Below the pieces are notes generated by a model. That model did not search any database. It had not been told where the DNA came from and saw nothing but the letters and a program-made list of their open reading frames with translations. Positions 23,574 through 31,630 of a stretch of 45,072 bases of DNA are shown piece after piece. The stretch is from the NCBI GenBank assembly GCA_021413705.1, contig JAIOPX010000070.1:1-45072 (forward strand), read 5' to 3'. The stretch is from Planctomycetota bacterium (lineage in GTDB: Bacteria > Planctomycetota > Planctomycetia > Pirellulales > UBA7805). A program made the translations under genes and the position numbers. Positions within the stretch are counted from its first letter, which is position 1, and the number at the start of each line of letters is the position of its first letter.

Positions 23574-25438
23574 TTCAGTGCCGCTTCCACTTGCACCTGG
23601 ATCGGATAAGGCTGACTCACCACCAGCGCCCGGCTGGCGGAATCGAAGACCACAATACCTTCGCCCCCGTCGGGTAGCCATGAACCCGGGGCAACCTCTC
23701 GCCTTAGCTTGGCCACCATGGCCTCCCCCGCCTTGGCGTTCTGCCCGAAGGAATAGACCTCCACCATCGGGCTGCTCCGCAACGTCTCCGACGTGGTGAT
23801 CGACAACGTCTTGGGGCCAATGGGCTGCCAGGCGAGCCCCAGCGGAGTGAGCAATTGATCGAGCGTTTTGGGCAACGGCAAATCTTCAATGTGGATCTTG
23901 GCCTTGGCCTGCGGATTGATCCCATAGCGGGCCAGGGACAGTTCATCGATCTCGATCGCCACGCCGCCGCGTGCCGCCAGGAGTCGCACGATTTCCGTCA
24001 GCGGTACGCCATCAGCGGCCTGAACGGAGACTTTGCGTCCCAATGCACCGGCCAAGGCGTTGCTACGCAATTGGGGAACCAGCCACTCGGAATCAATACG
24101 GCTTCGAGTAGCCAGCCCGCGAGCGACACGCAACTTCTCGCACAGTTGTAGAATTTGCCAATGCGCTTCTGCCGACTGCTCCACCACCAGCGCCCCCTCT
24201 ACCACGGCCAGCTTCGCACGCCCTCCTTGCGATTGCCAGGTTTTCGGGTGTACGACCGTTCGTATCAAGTCGGCCAGGGGAGTGAGTTTTCCATTGTCAA
24301 CTTCTAGATCTTCCACGGCGTAGCGAACTCTCGCCAACGGTGCGTCTTGAAGCCCGGGCACCGTGACCACAACCCGGTCTCCGGTGGCCACGAACGTCAA
24401 TCCATGACTCTTAAGCACCTGCCCCAACACCTCGGCAAGCGAGGCCGCCTGAATCTCCACCGTAGCCGGATCGTCCAAAGTCATGCCGACTCGCCCCAGT
24501 GTCGCCCCGTCGCACTGAATCTTCACAGCGCCCAACGCGCCAATCGTGTCCAGCAACACGCGTAGTGGCGTAGCGGGCATTTTGATGCCTGCCAGCGGGA
24601 GAGCCAACCTGGCGGTGAGCGCTGGGCTAGGAGGGGACAACGCCTGAATCGGCCTGGAGGGGACGGAGACGGGTGGCGGAGGGGTTCGAGCATCCTTCGG
24701 AGGCGTGGGAGAAGAAGTATCGTTAACCCTATTCTCCGGTTTCCGCTCGGCAGCACTTTCATCAATGCCTTGCGCCGGCTTCGACTCGGGCAGTGGAGGA
24801 ACTGGCGCCGGGCCGGTTGAGGTCGGGGGGGCCGAAGCAGGCGGCAGCTTTTCCGGCGATGCGACCGGCACCAACTTTGCTTCCACCTTGTAAGCGGCCA
24901 AAGGGAGGGGCGGATTATTTTTGTCTGTTGGTATAGCTGCTTTTGATGTTGCGCCTGGAGCATGATCAGGCGTCTTGTCAGCAGTATCTACCTTTGCGGT
25001 GAGAGGGGGAGAGCCGCCGGATCGAGTAGCGACGAACCACACTCCAAGCGTCAGCACCACCCCTGCCACGCCGCTACCGGAGAGAATCAGCCATTTCTTC
25101 CACGGTGCCGCGGCAAGAGCCGGAGCAGTCGCGGCGCTCGCCACAGGAGGAGCCACAACAGGCGGAGCGGCCTGCGAAGCCGACGCAACTGAAGGCGCTT
25201 TTGCCTTGGGAGGTGCTGCGGTCTTGGGACTGGCCGACGGCTTAGGATTCGCTGCTGGCTTGGGACTCTTGGGGGGCGCCATGGCCGTCGATGGCGCCGG
25301 CGCAATAGCGTCCGGCGGTGGCGTTACCAACACCATGCTGAAACACTTGGGGCAGTTGAAGATCTCACCCACCAACGACGGATCGTCGATCTTCAACGGC
25401 GCACTACAAGTCAGGCAATGGATGCGATAGGGCTGCAT
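23570..25438 (-). CDS. Zinc-ribbon, single-pass membrane protein with STN/secretin-like C-terminal repeats
   Basis: The 622-residue protein starts M-Q-P-Y-R-I-H-C-L-T-C. Residues 8-32 form a zinc ribbon (C8-x2-C11, C29-x2-C32). A Pro/Ala/Lys-rich linker leads to one transmembrane helix at about 116-137 (W-L-I-L-S-G-S-G-V-A-G-V-V-L). A second Pro-rich linker follows. From about residue 290 the protein has two or three repeats of a beta-alpha fold with the phrase L-x-x-L-L-x-x-L/I-G, as in STN/DUF4974-like domains of secretins and FecR/TonB systems. The family is planctomycete-typical and of unknown role. The next gene upstream on the same strand is a pseudokinase whose C-terminal end has the same type of domain, so the two probably act together at the envelope. 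Confidence 0.65.
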   Translation of the reverse strand: MQPYRIHCLTCSAPLKIDDPSLVGEIFNCPKCFSMVLVTPPPDAIAPAPSTAMAPPKSPKPAANPKPSASPKTAAPPKAKAPSVASASQAAPPVVAPPVASAATAPALAAAPWKKWLILSGSGVAGVVLTLGVWFVATRSGGSPPLTAKVDTADKTPDHAPGATSKAAIPTDKNNPPLPLAAYKVEAKLVPVASPEKLPPASAPPTSTGPAPVPPLPESKPAQGIDESAAERKPENRVNDTSSPTPPKDARTPPPPVSVPSRPIQALSPPSPALTARLALPLAGIKMPATPLRVLLDTIGALGAVKIQCDGATLGRVGMTLDDPATVEIQAASLAEVLGQVLKSHGLTFVATGDRVVVTVPGLQDAPLARVRYAVEDLEVDNGKLTPLADLIRTVVHPKTWQSQGGRAKLAVVEGALVVEQSAEAHWQILQLCEKLRVARGLATRSRIDSEWLVPQLRSNALAGALGRKVSVQAADGVPLTEIVRLLAARGGVAIEIDELSLARYGINPQAKAKIHIEDLPLPKTLDQLLTPLGLAWQPIGPKTLSITTSETLRSSPMVEVYSFGQNAKAGEAMVAKLRREVAPGSWLPDGGEGIVVFDSASRALVVSQPYPIQVQVEAALK

Positions 25439-25568
25439 CGACACAGTCGTGATCCCTGTTCCTCAGTGCTGACAGCGCCTCTGTCCACTGCGCTTGAAGG
25501 TGAAAAACAAGCTGTGGAGATCTGACAGGCTATCGAACTATTATAAACGCTTCTGACCGGAAGCTGAA

Positions 25569-28502
25569 CTACTTTTTGAAAATAGCCGGCAATTCTCCCC
25601 GCTCCGCAGCCTTCGCCCGGGTGGTCACCAAAATCACGTCTTCCCCCCCGCCTGCCCCCGGTTTTACCACATAAACCAGCTTTTGCACGTCGTCCGAGAG
25701 CTTTTTGACGGTTCGGTCAGGGTTGGCCTGAAGCATGATCTGGCCCAGCACCTCTTCGGCCGGCTTATTCTTCATATCCAGCCCCAACGGCTGGTTCTTG
25801 GTGATCCCATCCAATTTTAGGTCATTGCCAAGAATTTCGATTTTGACCCCCATATCGGTGCTGAGTTGCTTCAGCGCATTCTCCAGCGAATCTCGCTCGA
25901 AGGACACCGTGACCGGCAGTTTCAGCCGTTCCCAGACCGTCTTGGCCATCGCCTTTGGCTGTGTCGAAACCGTCCCCACGGTTCCGGCAGTTTCCAGCAG
26001 CAAGAGGTCGGTCGCCAAAGCCAGGTTGGCGGCCGCCTCACCCGGCAGGTAGCAGCGCACCACCGCGATCCGCCCCTCCGCGCCGTGCCGAGTGTGTTGG
26101 GCCACGGCTTGCAACATGAAGGGAAATTGCGACAACACCTCACGACTGTAAGAACCCATCGAGAGCGAAACGAGATGTTTCTGCATCAGCCGCGACCACT
26201 CATCGACGCGCGTCCGAAAATCGCGGGCCATGACTTTCGGCTTCTTGCTGCGTGCCGGATAGAGCCGCAATTCGGCGAACAACGGATCGCTCAACTGAAA
26301 ACTGGCGACACCGGCCTGGGTTTCGTCCGAGGGACCAAGAAACCAATCCAGCCCTTCGCGGACGGGCGCCAACGGGCCGGGATAGAGCGTATCGCGAGCC
26401 GCTCGCAGATAAATCGGCAGGAAGAAGACGCTTACATGGCGATTGACGTCGCCAGTCTCGACAAGCGACTGAAGATTTGAATCGAGTGTGGCCAGAGCAT
26501 TGCCGGCAGCCAGAATGTCGCCCAACTGAGCACTCTCGGCAACCACCATCACGTCCTTCTTATCGGGCGGAAGATAGCGGCAAAGTTCTCCTTGCTGAAA
26601 GTATCTATGCCCTCCCTTATCGACAGGCGTGGAATTGCGCCAGGCGCTTACCAACGCGCTCTCTTCGGGGCGCTGGTTGACATACGCCACTAGCGATGTG
26701 ACCGGATGCGAGCCAAACGCTTCATAAAACGCAATGTCTAGGCGATCGATCTTGTCCGGCTTCATTCCTGTTTGCGCTTCGATCCAGCCAAGCAGCGAAG
26801 CTCCGGCCGGCCCCATGGCATCAAGGGTTTCTTTTCCTCGCGGTGCGGCCAGCAGGGACGCCGGTCGCAGGATCACCAACATCTGCGCACCAGGGGCGAT
26901 GTACCGGATCTGCGGAACTGCCCCCTGCGTTGGAGATACCCACAAGCTGTTGCCGTCATCGGGCAGGCCGAGCGGACCTGGCGTTGACTCATCATTCGGC
27001 GCGGGCTTCGTATCGTCGGGAGGTGGCGTGACGGCCGGAGTTTTCTCGACAACCTGAGGGGGCGACGGCGTATCAATGGGTGCTTGGCGCATTCCAAGGG
27101 CCACGACAATAGCAATCAGCAATACCATTGCGCCCAACACACCTCCCACGAGCCAAAGACCTGATTTGCCTCGCGATGCAGCCATAGCCCCGGGCTCTGC
27201 CCGGGGGTCTAACGGGAAGGGATCCGCAACTTGAAAACCGGCAGTTGGAAAAGCCAGACCACCCATCCCGACTGCGTTTCCGACACCCAAGTCCGCCCCC
27301 AGAGGCGTGATGCTGATGGTTGGCACATGGCTGGCCGCAACACTCGGCACGCCATTGCCCGTCGCATTCTTGCGCTGCCGGCAAAACAGCCTCAACGCTG
27401 AAACCTTCGCACGTTGCTCCGGCGATGCCGTAACGGCCGGCGCCGCATACGGAGCCAAAGCCGCGCCGACAGCGGCCATGTCCTGATAACGAACCGCTGG
27501 GTTCTTAGCCATCATGAAGCTCACCACTCGATTGAGCCCCTCGGGCATGGGCCCGCTCTGGTCAATCGCGATGATCGGCTCCGTCGCGTGGCGGTTCATT
27601 TTTGCCGCCAGCGATTGTCGTAGCGGCCCGGAGGCAAACGGCGGTTGACCGGTAAGGAGTTCGTAGAGCGTGCAGCCGAGCGCGTAAACATCCGTCAGCG
27701 GCGTGGGCGCAGGATGCTCTTCCATTTCGGGTGCGGCATAGTCGGCCGTCCATTCATCCAGCCCGGCCGACGGTCCAAAAGGATCGCGGGCCAGAGGAAA
27801 TCCTAACAGGCACACATAGTATCCATCACGCTCCGCGTGATGATTTCCCTCACGCGGAGCGTGAGGAGTACTTTGGGCGCACCACACATTTTCCGGCCGA
27901 ACATCGCCATGCACCATGCCGCGCCGGTGCAATTCGCCCAGCCCCATCGCCACATTCAGAGCAACCGAGCACGCATCGGCCGGCGCCATGCGTCCCTGCG
28001 CCCGCAAATGCTCCGCCGCCGAACTCCCCTCTCGATCTTCAATCACCAGAAATTTGTACGACCCTAGATCTAATAGTTCGAAGAAAGCGCAGAGATGCTC
28101 GCTCTCGATCTCGCGCCAAGCAGCGGCAGTGGCCGCGATTGATGCCTGGCGATGAGAATCGCCGGCGGCCGGGCCGCTGAGAAACTTCAACCACACTCGC
28201 TGACCGGTCGGCACATGGACCGCTCTAAAAATCTTGCGCAGTCGCCCCTGGCTGATCCGATCCCAGATCACATAGTCGCCATAACGAAACGGACCGCTCT
28301 GTCCCAGCAACAGCACGTCGCACTGGAACCGGGTGAGAGCCCGGCGATCGATAAGCCATTCGCACAGGGTGCGCGTGTTGCCACTGGCCGCAGCCCCCCG
28401 GATCTGCTGGAACTCGTCCACCAGGGGCGTCATTTGCTGCGGGCTCATCAGACCGCTCGCGGCGGCCAACTGCCAGAATTCGGTCAGGGTCGGGGTCGGC
28501 AT
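25569..28502 (-). CDS. Ser/Thr kinase-like protein, probable pseudokinase, with exported STN-like domain
   Basis: In this 977-residue protein residues 75-350 are a kinase-like domain. The VAIK-type lysine is K106 (V-W-L-K-F-L). The catalytic loop reads M-V-H-G-D200-V-R-P-E-N instead of H-R-D-x-K-P-x-N. The DFG motif is replaced by L-G-F-P (233-236), so the Mg2+-binding aspartate is missing, while A-A-P-E and D-V-Y-A-L-G-C are kept. Loss of DFG suggests a pseudokinase. Between the catalytic loop and the DFG position about 19 residues are encoded by an inserted palindrome. One transmembrane helix (449-470) leads to an external region of about 500 residues, ending in an STN/DUF4974-like part (S-L-E-N-A-L-K-Q-L-S). 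Similar kinase-like receptors are numerous in planctomycetes. Confidence 0.7.
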   Translation of the reverse strand: MPTPTLTEFWQLAAASGLMSPQQMTPLVDEFQQIRGAAASGNTRTLCEWLIDRRALTRFQCDVLLLGQSGPFRYGDYVIWDRISQGRLRKIFRAVHVPTGQRVWLKFLSGPAAGDSHRQASIAATAAAWREIESEHLCAFFELLDLGSYKFLVIEDREGSSAAEHLRAQGRMAPADACSVALNVAMGLGELHRRGMVHGDVRPENVWCAQSTPHAPREGNHHAERDGYYVCLLGFPLARDPFGPSAGLDEWTADYAAPEMEEHPAPTPLTDVYALGCTLYELLTGQPPFASGPLRQSLAAKMNRHATEPIIAIDQSGPMPEGLNRVVSFMMAKNPAVRYQDMAAVGAALAPYAAPAVTASPEQRAKVSALRLFCRQRKNATGNGVPSVAASHVPTISITPLGADLGVGNAVGMGGLAFPTAGFQVADPFPLDPRAEPGAMAASRGKSGLWLVGGVLGAMVLLIAIVVALGMRQAPIDTPSPPQVVEKTPAVTPPPDDTKPAPNDESTPGPLGLPDDGNSLWVSPTQGAVPQIRYIAPGAQMLVILRPASLLAAPRGKETLDAMGPAGASLLGWIEAQTGMKPDKIDRLDIAFYEAFGSHPVTSLVAYVNQRPEESALVSAWRNSTPVDKGGHRYFQQGELCRYLPPDKKDVMVVAESAQLGDILAAGNALATLDSNLQSLVETGDVNRHVSVFFLPIYLRAARDTLYPGPLAPVREGLDWFLGPSDETQAGVASFQLSDPLFAELRLYPARSKKPKVMARDFRTRVDEWSRLMQKHLVSLSMGSYSREVLSQFPFMLQAVAQHTRHGAEGRIAVVRCYLPGEAAANLALATDLLLLETAGTVGTVSTQPKAMAKTVWERLKLPVTVSFERDSLENALKQLSTDMGVKIEILGNDLKLDGITKNQPLGLDMKNKPAEEVLGQIMLQANPDRTVKKLSDDVQKLVYVVKPGAGGGEDVILVTTRAKAAERGELPAIFKK
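27188..27206. repeat. Short intragenic palindrome before the transmembrane helix of the pseudokinase
   Basis: CCCCGGGC-TCT-GCCCGGGG is a perfect 8-bp-arm hairpin read in frame as P-R-A-E-P-G-A (residues 433-439). It lies in a disordered juxtamembrane stretch. Confidence 0.5.
27826..27864. repeat. Intragenic palindrome inside the pseudokinase domain
   Basis: TCACGCTCCGCGTGA and TCACGCGGAGCGTGA are perfect 15-bp reverse complements around a 9-nt loop. They are read in frame as H-A-P-R-E-G-N-H-H-A-E-R-D, between the catalytic loop and the DFG position. The element resembles dispersed intergenic palindromes of planctomycetes that often appear in predicted proteins as H-A-P-R...H-A-E-R-D (recall, not a search). 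Confidence 0.75.
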
Positions 28503-28660
28503 ATATCTCCAATTTAGATGATTAAACTAGAAATAGGGGGCTGCGGTTTCGCGACTCGGCCAAAAAAGCCGCCGATGCCGACATTGGCCCCCAGCCTGCC
28601 GCCCCCTATGATGCCCTGGAGTACCCAGGATCAGATTGGAGTGTTGGTAGATACGGGGAA

Positions 28661-28725
28661 CCGGCGGCTAGCGCCGTTCCGCTCACGGGAAACGCTTGCG
28701 TGAGCGGAAGGGCGCTAGCCCCCGG
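28661..28725. repeat. GCTAGCGCC palindrome family, copy 2
   Basis: CCGGCGGCTAGCGCC at the left and GGCGCTAGCCCCCGG at the right form the outer arms. Inside is CCGCTCACG...CGTGAGCGG. It lies 61 bp before the glutamate dehydrogenase start. The rest of 28503-28786 shows nothing else. Confidence 0.75.
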
Positions 28726-28786
28726 TGGGTCGTATCCATTCGCAAATCTAACATGCCAGACTACCAGGATCTCCGCTGAGATTGCC

Positions 28787-30022
28787 ATGAAAGCTCTTGA
28801 CGCGACGCAACTCTACTTCAATCGGGCCGCCGATCATCTGGAATTGCCGGCCAGTTCGCGGCGCTTATTGGTCACCGCCAAGCGCGAGGTCCAGGTCCAA
28901 ATACCCGTGGAAATGGACGATGGCCGGCTCGAAACCTATCTCGGCTACCGGGTGCAGCACAACGACTCTCGGGGACCGATGAAGGGGGGTCTGCGCTATC
29001 ACCCCGAGGTGGACCTGAACGAGGTGCGTGCCCTGGCCGCCTTGATGACCTGGAAAACAGCCGTGGTAAATCTCCCCTACGGTGGAGCCAAGGGTGGAAT
29101 TGCCATCGACCCGTCGGTGCTCAGCCCCGGCGAGATAGAACGGATCACGCGAAAGTTCGTCGATGAGATCCACGACTTCGTCGGCCCCAACAACGACATC
29201 CCGGCCCCCGACATGGGGACGGACTCCCAGGTGATGGCCTGGTACATGAACCAGTATCAAAAATATCACGGGTTCAATCCGGCCTGCGTCACAGGCAAGC
29301 CGGTGGAGATGTACGGCGCGCCGGGCCGCGAGGAAGCCACCGGCCGCGGCGTGGGCATCTTGTGCCTGAAGCTGCTCGGCCGCCTGGGGCGCAAGCCGCC
29401 CCAAACTCGCGTGGTGATCCAGGGTTTTGGCAACGTCGGTTCCCACACGGCCTGGTTCCTCAACAAGGCGGAGTGCAGCGTGGTGGCGGTGAGCGACAAG
29501 TTCGGCGGCTACTATCGACCGGAAGGACTCGATGTGCCGGCGATGGTCCGCTACGCCAACAACAATCGCGGCACGTTGCAAGGCTACAAAGACGCCCAGC
29601 CGATCACGAACGAGCAGTTGATGGAGTTGGATTGTGAAGTGTTGATTCCGGCCGCCATCGGCGGTGCGATCACGGAACACAACGTCAAGAAGATCAAAGC
29701 CCCCATCATCATCGAAGGGGCCAACAACCCGACCTATCCCGAAGCGGACGACGTGCTCACAGCCGAAGGGCGAACCGTGTTGCCCGACATTCTGGCCAAC
29801 GCCGGCGGCGTGACCGTGAGCTACTTTGAATGGGCGCAGAACCGGCAATACTACCAATGGACGCTCAACCGCGTTCGTCAGGAACTCGACGTCGTGTTGT
29901 CCCAAGCATTCGAAGCCGTCTGGGAGATGGCCCAACAGCGCCAAACCAGCTTGCGCACGGCGGCCTACATCCTAGGCATCGGCCGCGTCAGCCGCGCGGC
30001 GGCGCTGGCAGGGATTATGTAG
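28787..30022 (+). CDS. gdhA: Glutamate dehydrogenase
   Basis: The 411-residue Glu/Leu/Phe/Val dehydrogenase interconverts glutamate and 2-oxoglutarate with ammonia. K66 in P-M-K-G-G-L-R-Y-H-P, K90 in T-W-K-T-A and the catalytic lysine K102 in P-Y-G-G-A-K-G-G are present, as is P-A-P-D-M-G-T. The Rossmann motif is V-I-Q-G-F-G-N-V-G, followed by A-V-S-D-K. Length matches the roughly 410-420-residue hexameric class. The start is the ATG giving M-K-A-L-D-A-T; a longer frame runs back into a repeat. The strong K66/G-G environment favours glutamate over branched-chain amino acids, but I cannot settle the substrate. Confidence 0.92.
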   Translation: MKALDATQLYFNRAADHLELPASSRRLLVTAKREVQVQIPVEMDDGRLETYLGYRVQHNDSRGPMKGGLRYHPEVDLNEVRALAALMTWKTAVVNLPYGGAKGGIAIDPSVLSPGEIERITRKFVDEIHDFVGPNNDIPAPDMGTDSQVMAWYMNQYQKYHGFNPACVTGKPVEMYGAPGREEATGRGVGILCLKLLGRLGRKPPQTRVVIQGFGNVGSHTAWFLNKAECSVVAVSDKFGGYYRPEGLDVPAMVRYANNNRGTLQGYKDAQPITNEQLMELDCEVLIPAAIGGAITEHNVKKIKAPIIIEGANNPTYPEADDVLTAEGRTVLPDILANAGGVTVSYFEWAQNRQYYQWTLNRVRQELDVVLSQAFEAVWEMAQQRQTSLRTAAYILGIGRVSRAAALAGIM

Positions 30023-30113
30023 GGGCACTGACAAACTGGCAGCACTTGATGCATCTTTACATGATGATACATCCAAAGTTGTGCGCCCCAATTTGGGTGG
30101 CCTCATTTGCTCA

Positions 30114-30401
30114 TTAGATATTCCGCATGTCGCGGCTCGCATGAATCATTCTTGCGACTTCTATACCGCCCTCCACTGCCCGAAAGAATATGACGTAGTT
30201 TCCAACGGAAAACGAGCGACACCCAGCAACCCCGAACTCCTTTCGCAACTCACCCATGTCTGGTTGCGTCGCCAGAGTTAAACACACGTCGCGTATTTTC
30301 TGAACCCACCGACGTGCTGCGTTCGGATTGTCGCGTGCGATGTAGTCCGCTATTCCCATCAGATCTTCGTCGGCCTGCGGCGCGTAATCGACTCGCGGCA
30401 C
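30114..30401 (-). CDS. ParE/RelE-superfamily toxin
   Basis: The 95-residue protein starts at a GTG that shares its first G with the antitoxin's TAG stop (TAGTG). The fold signature is typical of ParE: Y-A-P-Q-A-D-E-D-L-M-G-I-A-D-Y-I-A, a helical A-A-R-R-W-V-Q-K-I, and a beta-sheet end with Y-V-I-F-F-R-A-V-E-G-G-I-E-V-A-R-M-I-H-A-S-R-D. ParE toxins poison DNA gyrase, while RelE relatives cleave mRNA; the R-D-M-R-N-I end fits ParE better. It is coupled to the upstream RHH protein. Confidence 0.88.
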   Translation of the reverse strand: MPRVDYAPQADEDLMGIADYIARDNPNAARRWVQKIRDVCLTLATQPDMGELRKEFGVAGCRSFSVGNYVIFFRAVEGGIEVARMIHASRDMRNI

Positions 30402-30643
30402 TATCGTTCTCCGTTCTCGATGTGCCGGATACGCTCTTCGGCTCGTGCATAAACCTCTTCCGCTGGCAGGCCTCGGTCGGCATCCAGTTCATCAAAACCT
30501 TTCTTTACCTCTTCGCGCAGCGTCTCACGAGCCTGGAGCATCCTGAGGCCTTCGGCCAAAACGTCCTTCTCATTGAGAAAACGTCTTTCGGCTAACATGC
30601 GTTGTACGAACGGTACGAGATCACTTGGTATTTCCGTAGTCAT
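30401..30643 (-). CDS. ParD-like ribbon-helix-helix antitoxin
   Basis: The 80-residue protein starts M-T-T-E-I-P, giving the beta strand of an RHH domain. It continues F-V-Q-R-M-L-A-E-R-R-F-L-N-E-K-D-V-L-A-E-G-L-R-M-L, the two DNA-binding helices, as in CC2985-type ParD proteins. The acidic C-terminal part (D-E-L-D-A-D-R-G-L-P-A-E-E-V) would wrap around the toxin. It is the first gene of the pair and probably represses its own promoter. AGGTG precedes the ATG. Confidence 0.87.
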   Translation of the reverse strand: MTTEIPSDLVPFVQRMLAERRFLNEKDVLAEGLRMLQARETLREEVKKGFDELDADRGLPAEEVYARAEERIRHIENGER

Positions 30644-30792
30644 GCCAACACCTGCAGTTGATTTCCTCAAAGTACGCAGCCAACCTCGGACGGAGTTTGG
30701 CCGCATTCCACCTGCGCGCACGCCTCGTTCCTTTATTCTATGTCGCTTCCTTTAGTTTATTCAACTGGCAAAGCACGGGGAGGCAAAGCACG

Positions 30793-30954
30793 GGCAAAGC
30801 ACGGGGACAGTCGAGCATGCCGGCTCACTTGCCGCCGATCCTCCTGCGGCTGGGCATGGAATCCACCAACTGGCTGCCGCTGGTCCGCAACTTCGGCCGG
30901 CTGTTTCACCGCGTAGCCGCCGCGCCGCGCACGCTCGATCGCCACGGCCGCTGA
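30793..30954 (+). pseudogene. C-terminal remnant of an IS200-like (RAYT-type) transposase
   Basis: The plus frame reads G-K-A-R-G-Q-S-S-M-P-A-H-L-P-P-I-L-L-R-L-G-M and continues W-L-P-L-V-R-N-F-G-R-L-F-H-R-V-A, then stops. It matches my memory of the C-terminal tail of planctomycete transposases, which carry G-K-R-G-x-P/I then R-L-G then F-G-R-x-F. Nothing upstream encodes the catalytic HUH or tyrosine region. Just before it lie three near-tandem copies of GGCAAAGCACGG (30768-30806). The rest of the gap to 31630 has no gene that I can support; a minus-strand frame at 31138-31497 has a few protein-like stretches and may be another decayed piece. Confidence 0.4.
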
Positions 30955-31630
30955 AAGCGCTTCAGCCCTGGCCGGACCGAGTTACTGGGAACCGGCTAGC
31001 GAGAAAGAGTCTCTCTCGGACTCTCTTCTCTTAAGAAAATACGTGCGCCACGACGGACACGCTGCGCGCCAAAGCACGCCGAGCGCACGTCTTTGCCCCA
31101 AATTCGCTCACCCGCGCCGCTCAACCCCTCAAGCCGGTCATCTAACGGCACAATCGATTGGCGATCCCTGCATGCCTCGCATACAATGACCCAAGCTGCA
31201 TGTCCCCGTTCTGTCCTCAGTTGGCTGGCAAAGAGCAAGAGATCTGGGCGTCACGCGATACCAAACTAACCGCGGCACGAGAAAGGAGGGCTGCGGCTCG
31301 TCAGGCCGAGCGGATCGTTGCCTGACACGTTGCAAAGCATTACGATGACCAGCGCCTGGGACCTTCCCTTCGGGATTGGCGACAAAGCGATAAACCTTCG
31401 CGGCAGGATGCCATCCACTGACAGCTAACGCCAAACGATCAGAATTCCAATTCACGCTGAACCAGGACACTCGGGGACATCCGCTTGAACATTTCAACGG
31501 AGTTCCCAGTGTTCTGACGAGAAATCCTATCTACCACTGTCAGTGAATTCGTCGTCTGGCTGGGTGTCCCTCGCGCGTCCTACCCCCTGTTAGCATAGCG
31601 AAAACTTTCGTTGGACGATGACACCTGTCG

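Noticed and set aside
31138-31497. Minus-strand 119-codon ORF
   Set aside because: A short stretch looks like beta-rich protein, but there is no ribosome binding site and the rest is low quality. It is mentioned only as a possible decayed piece.
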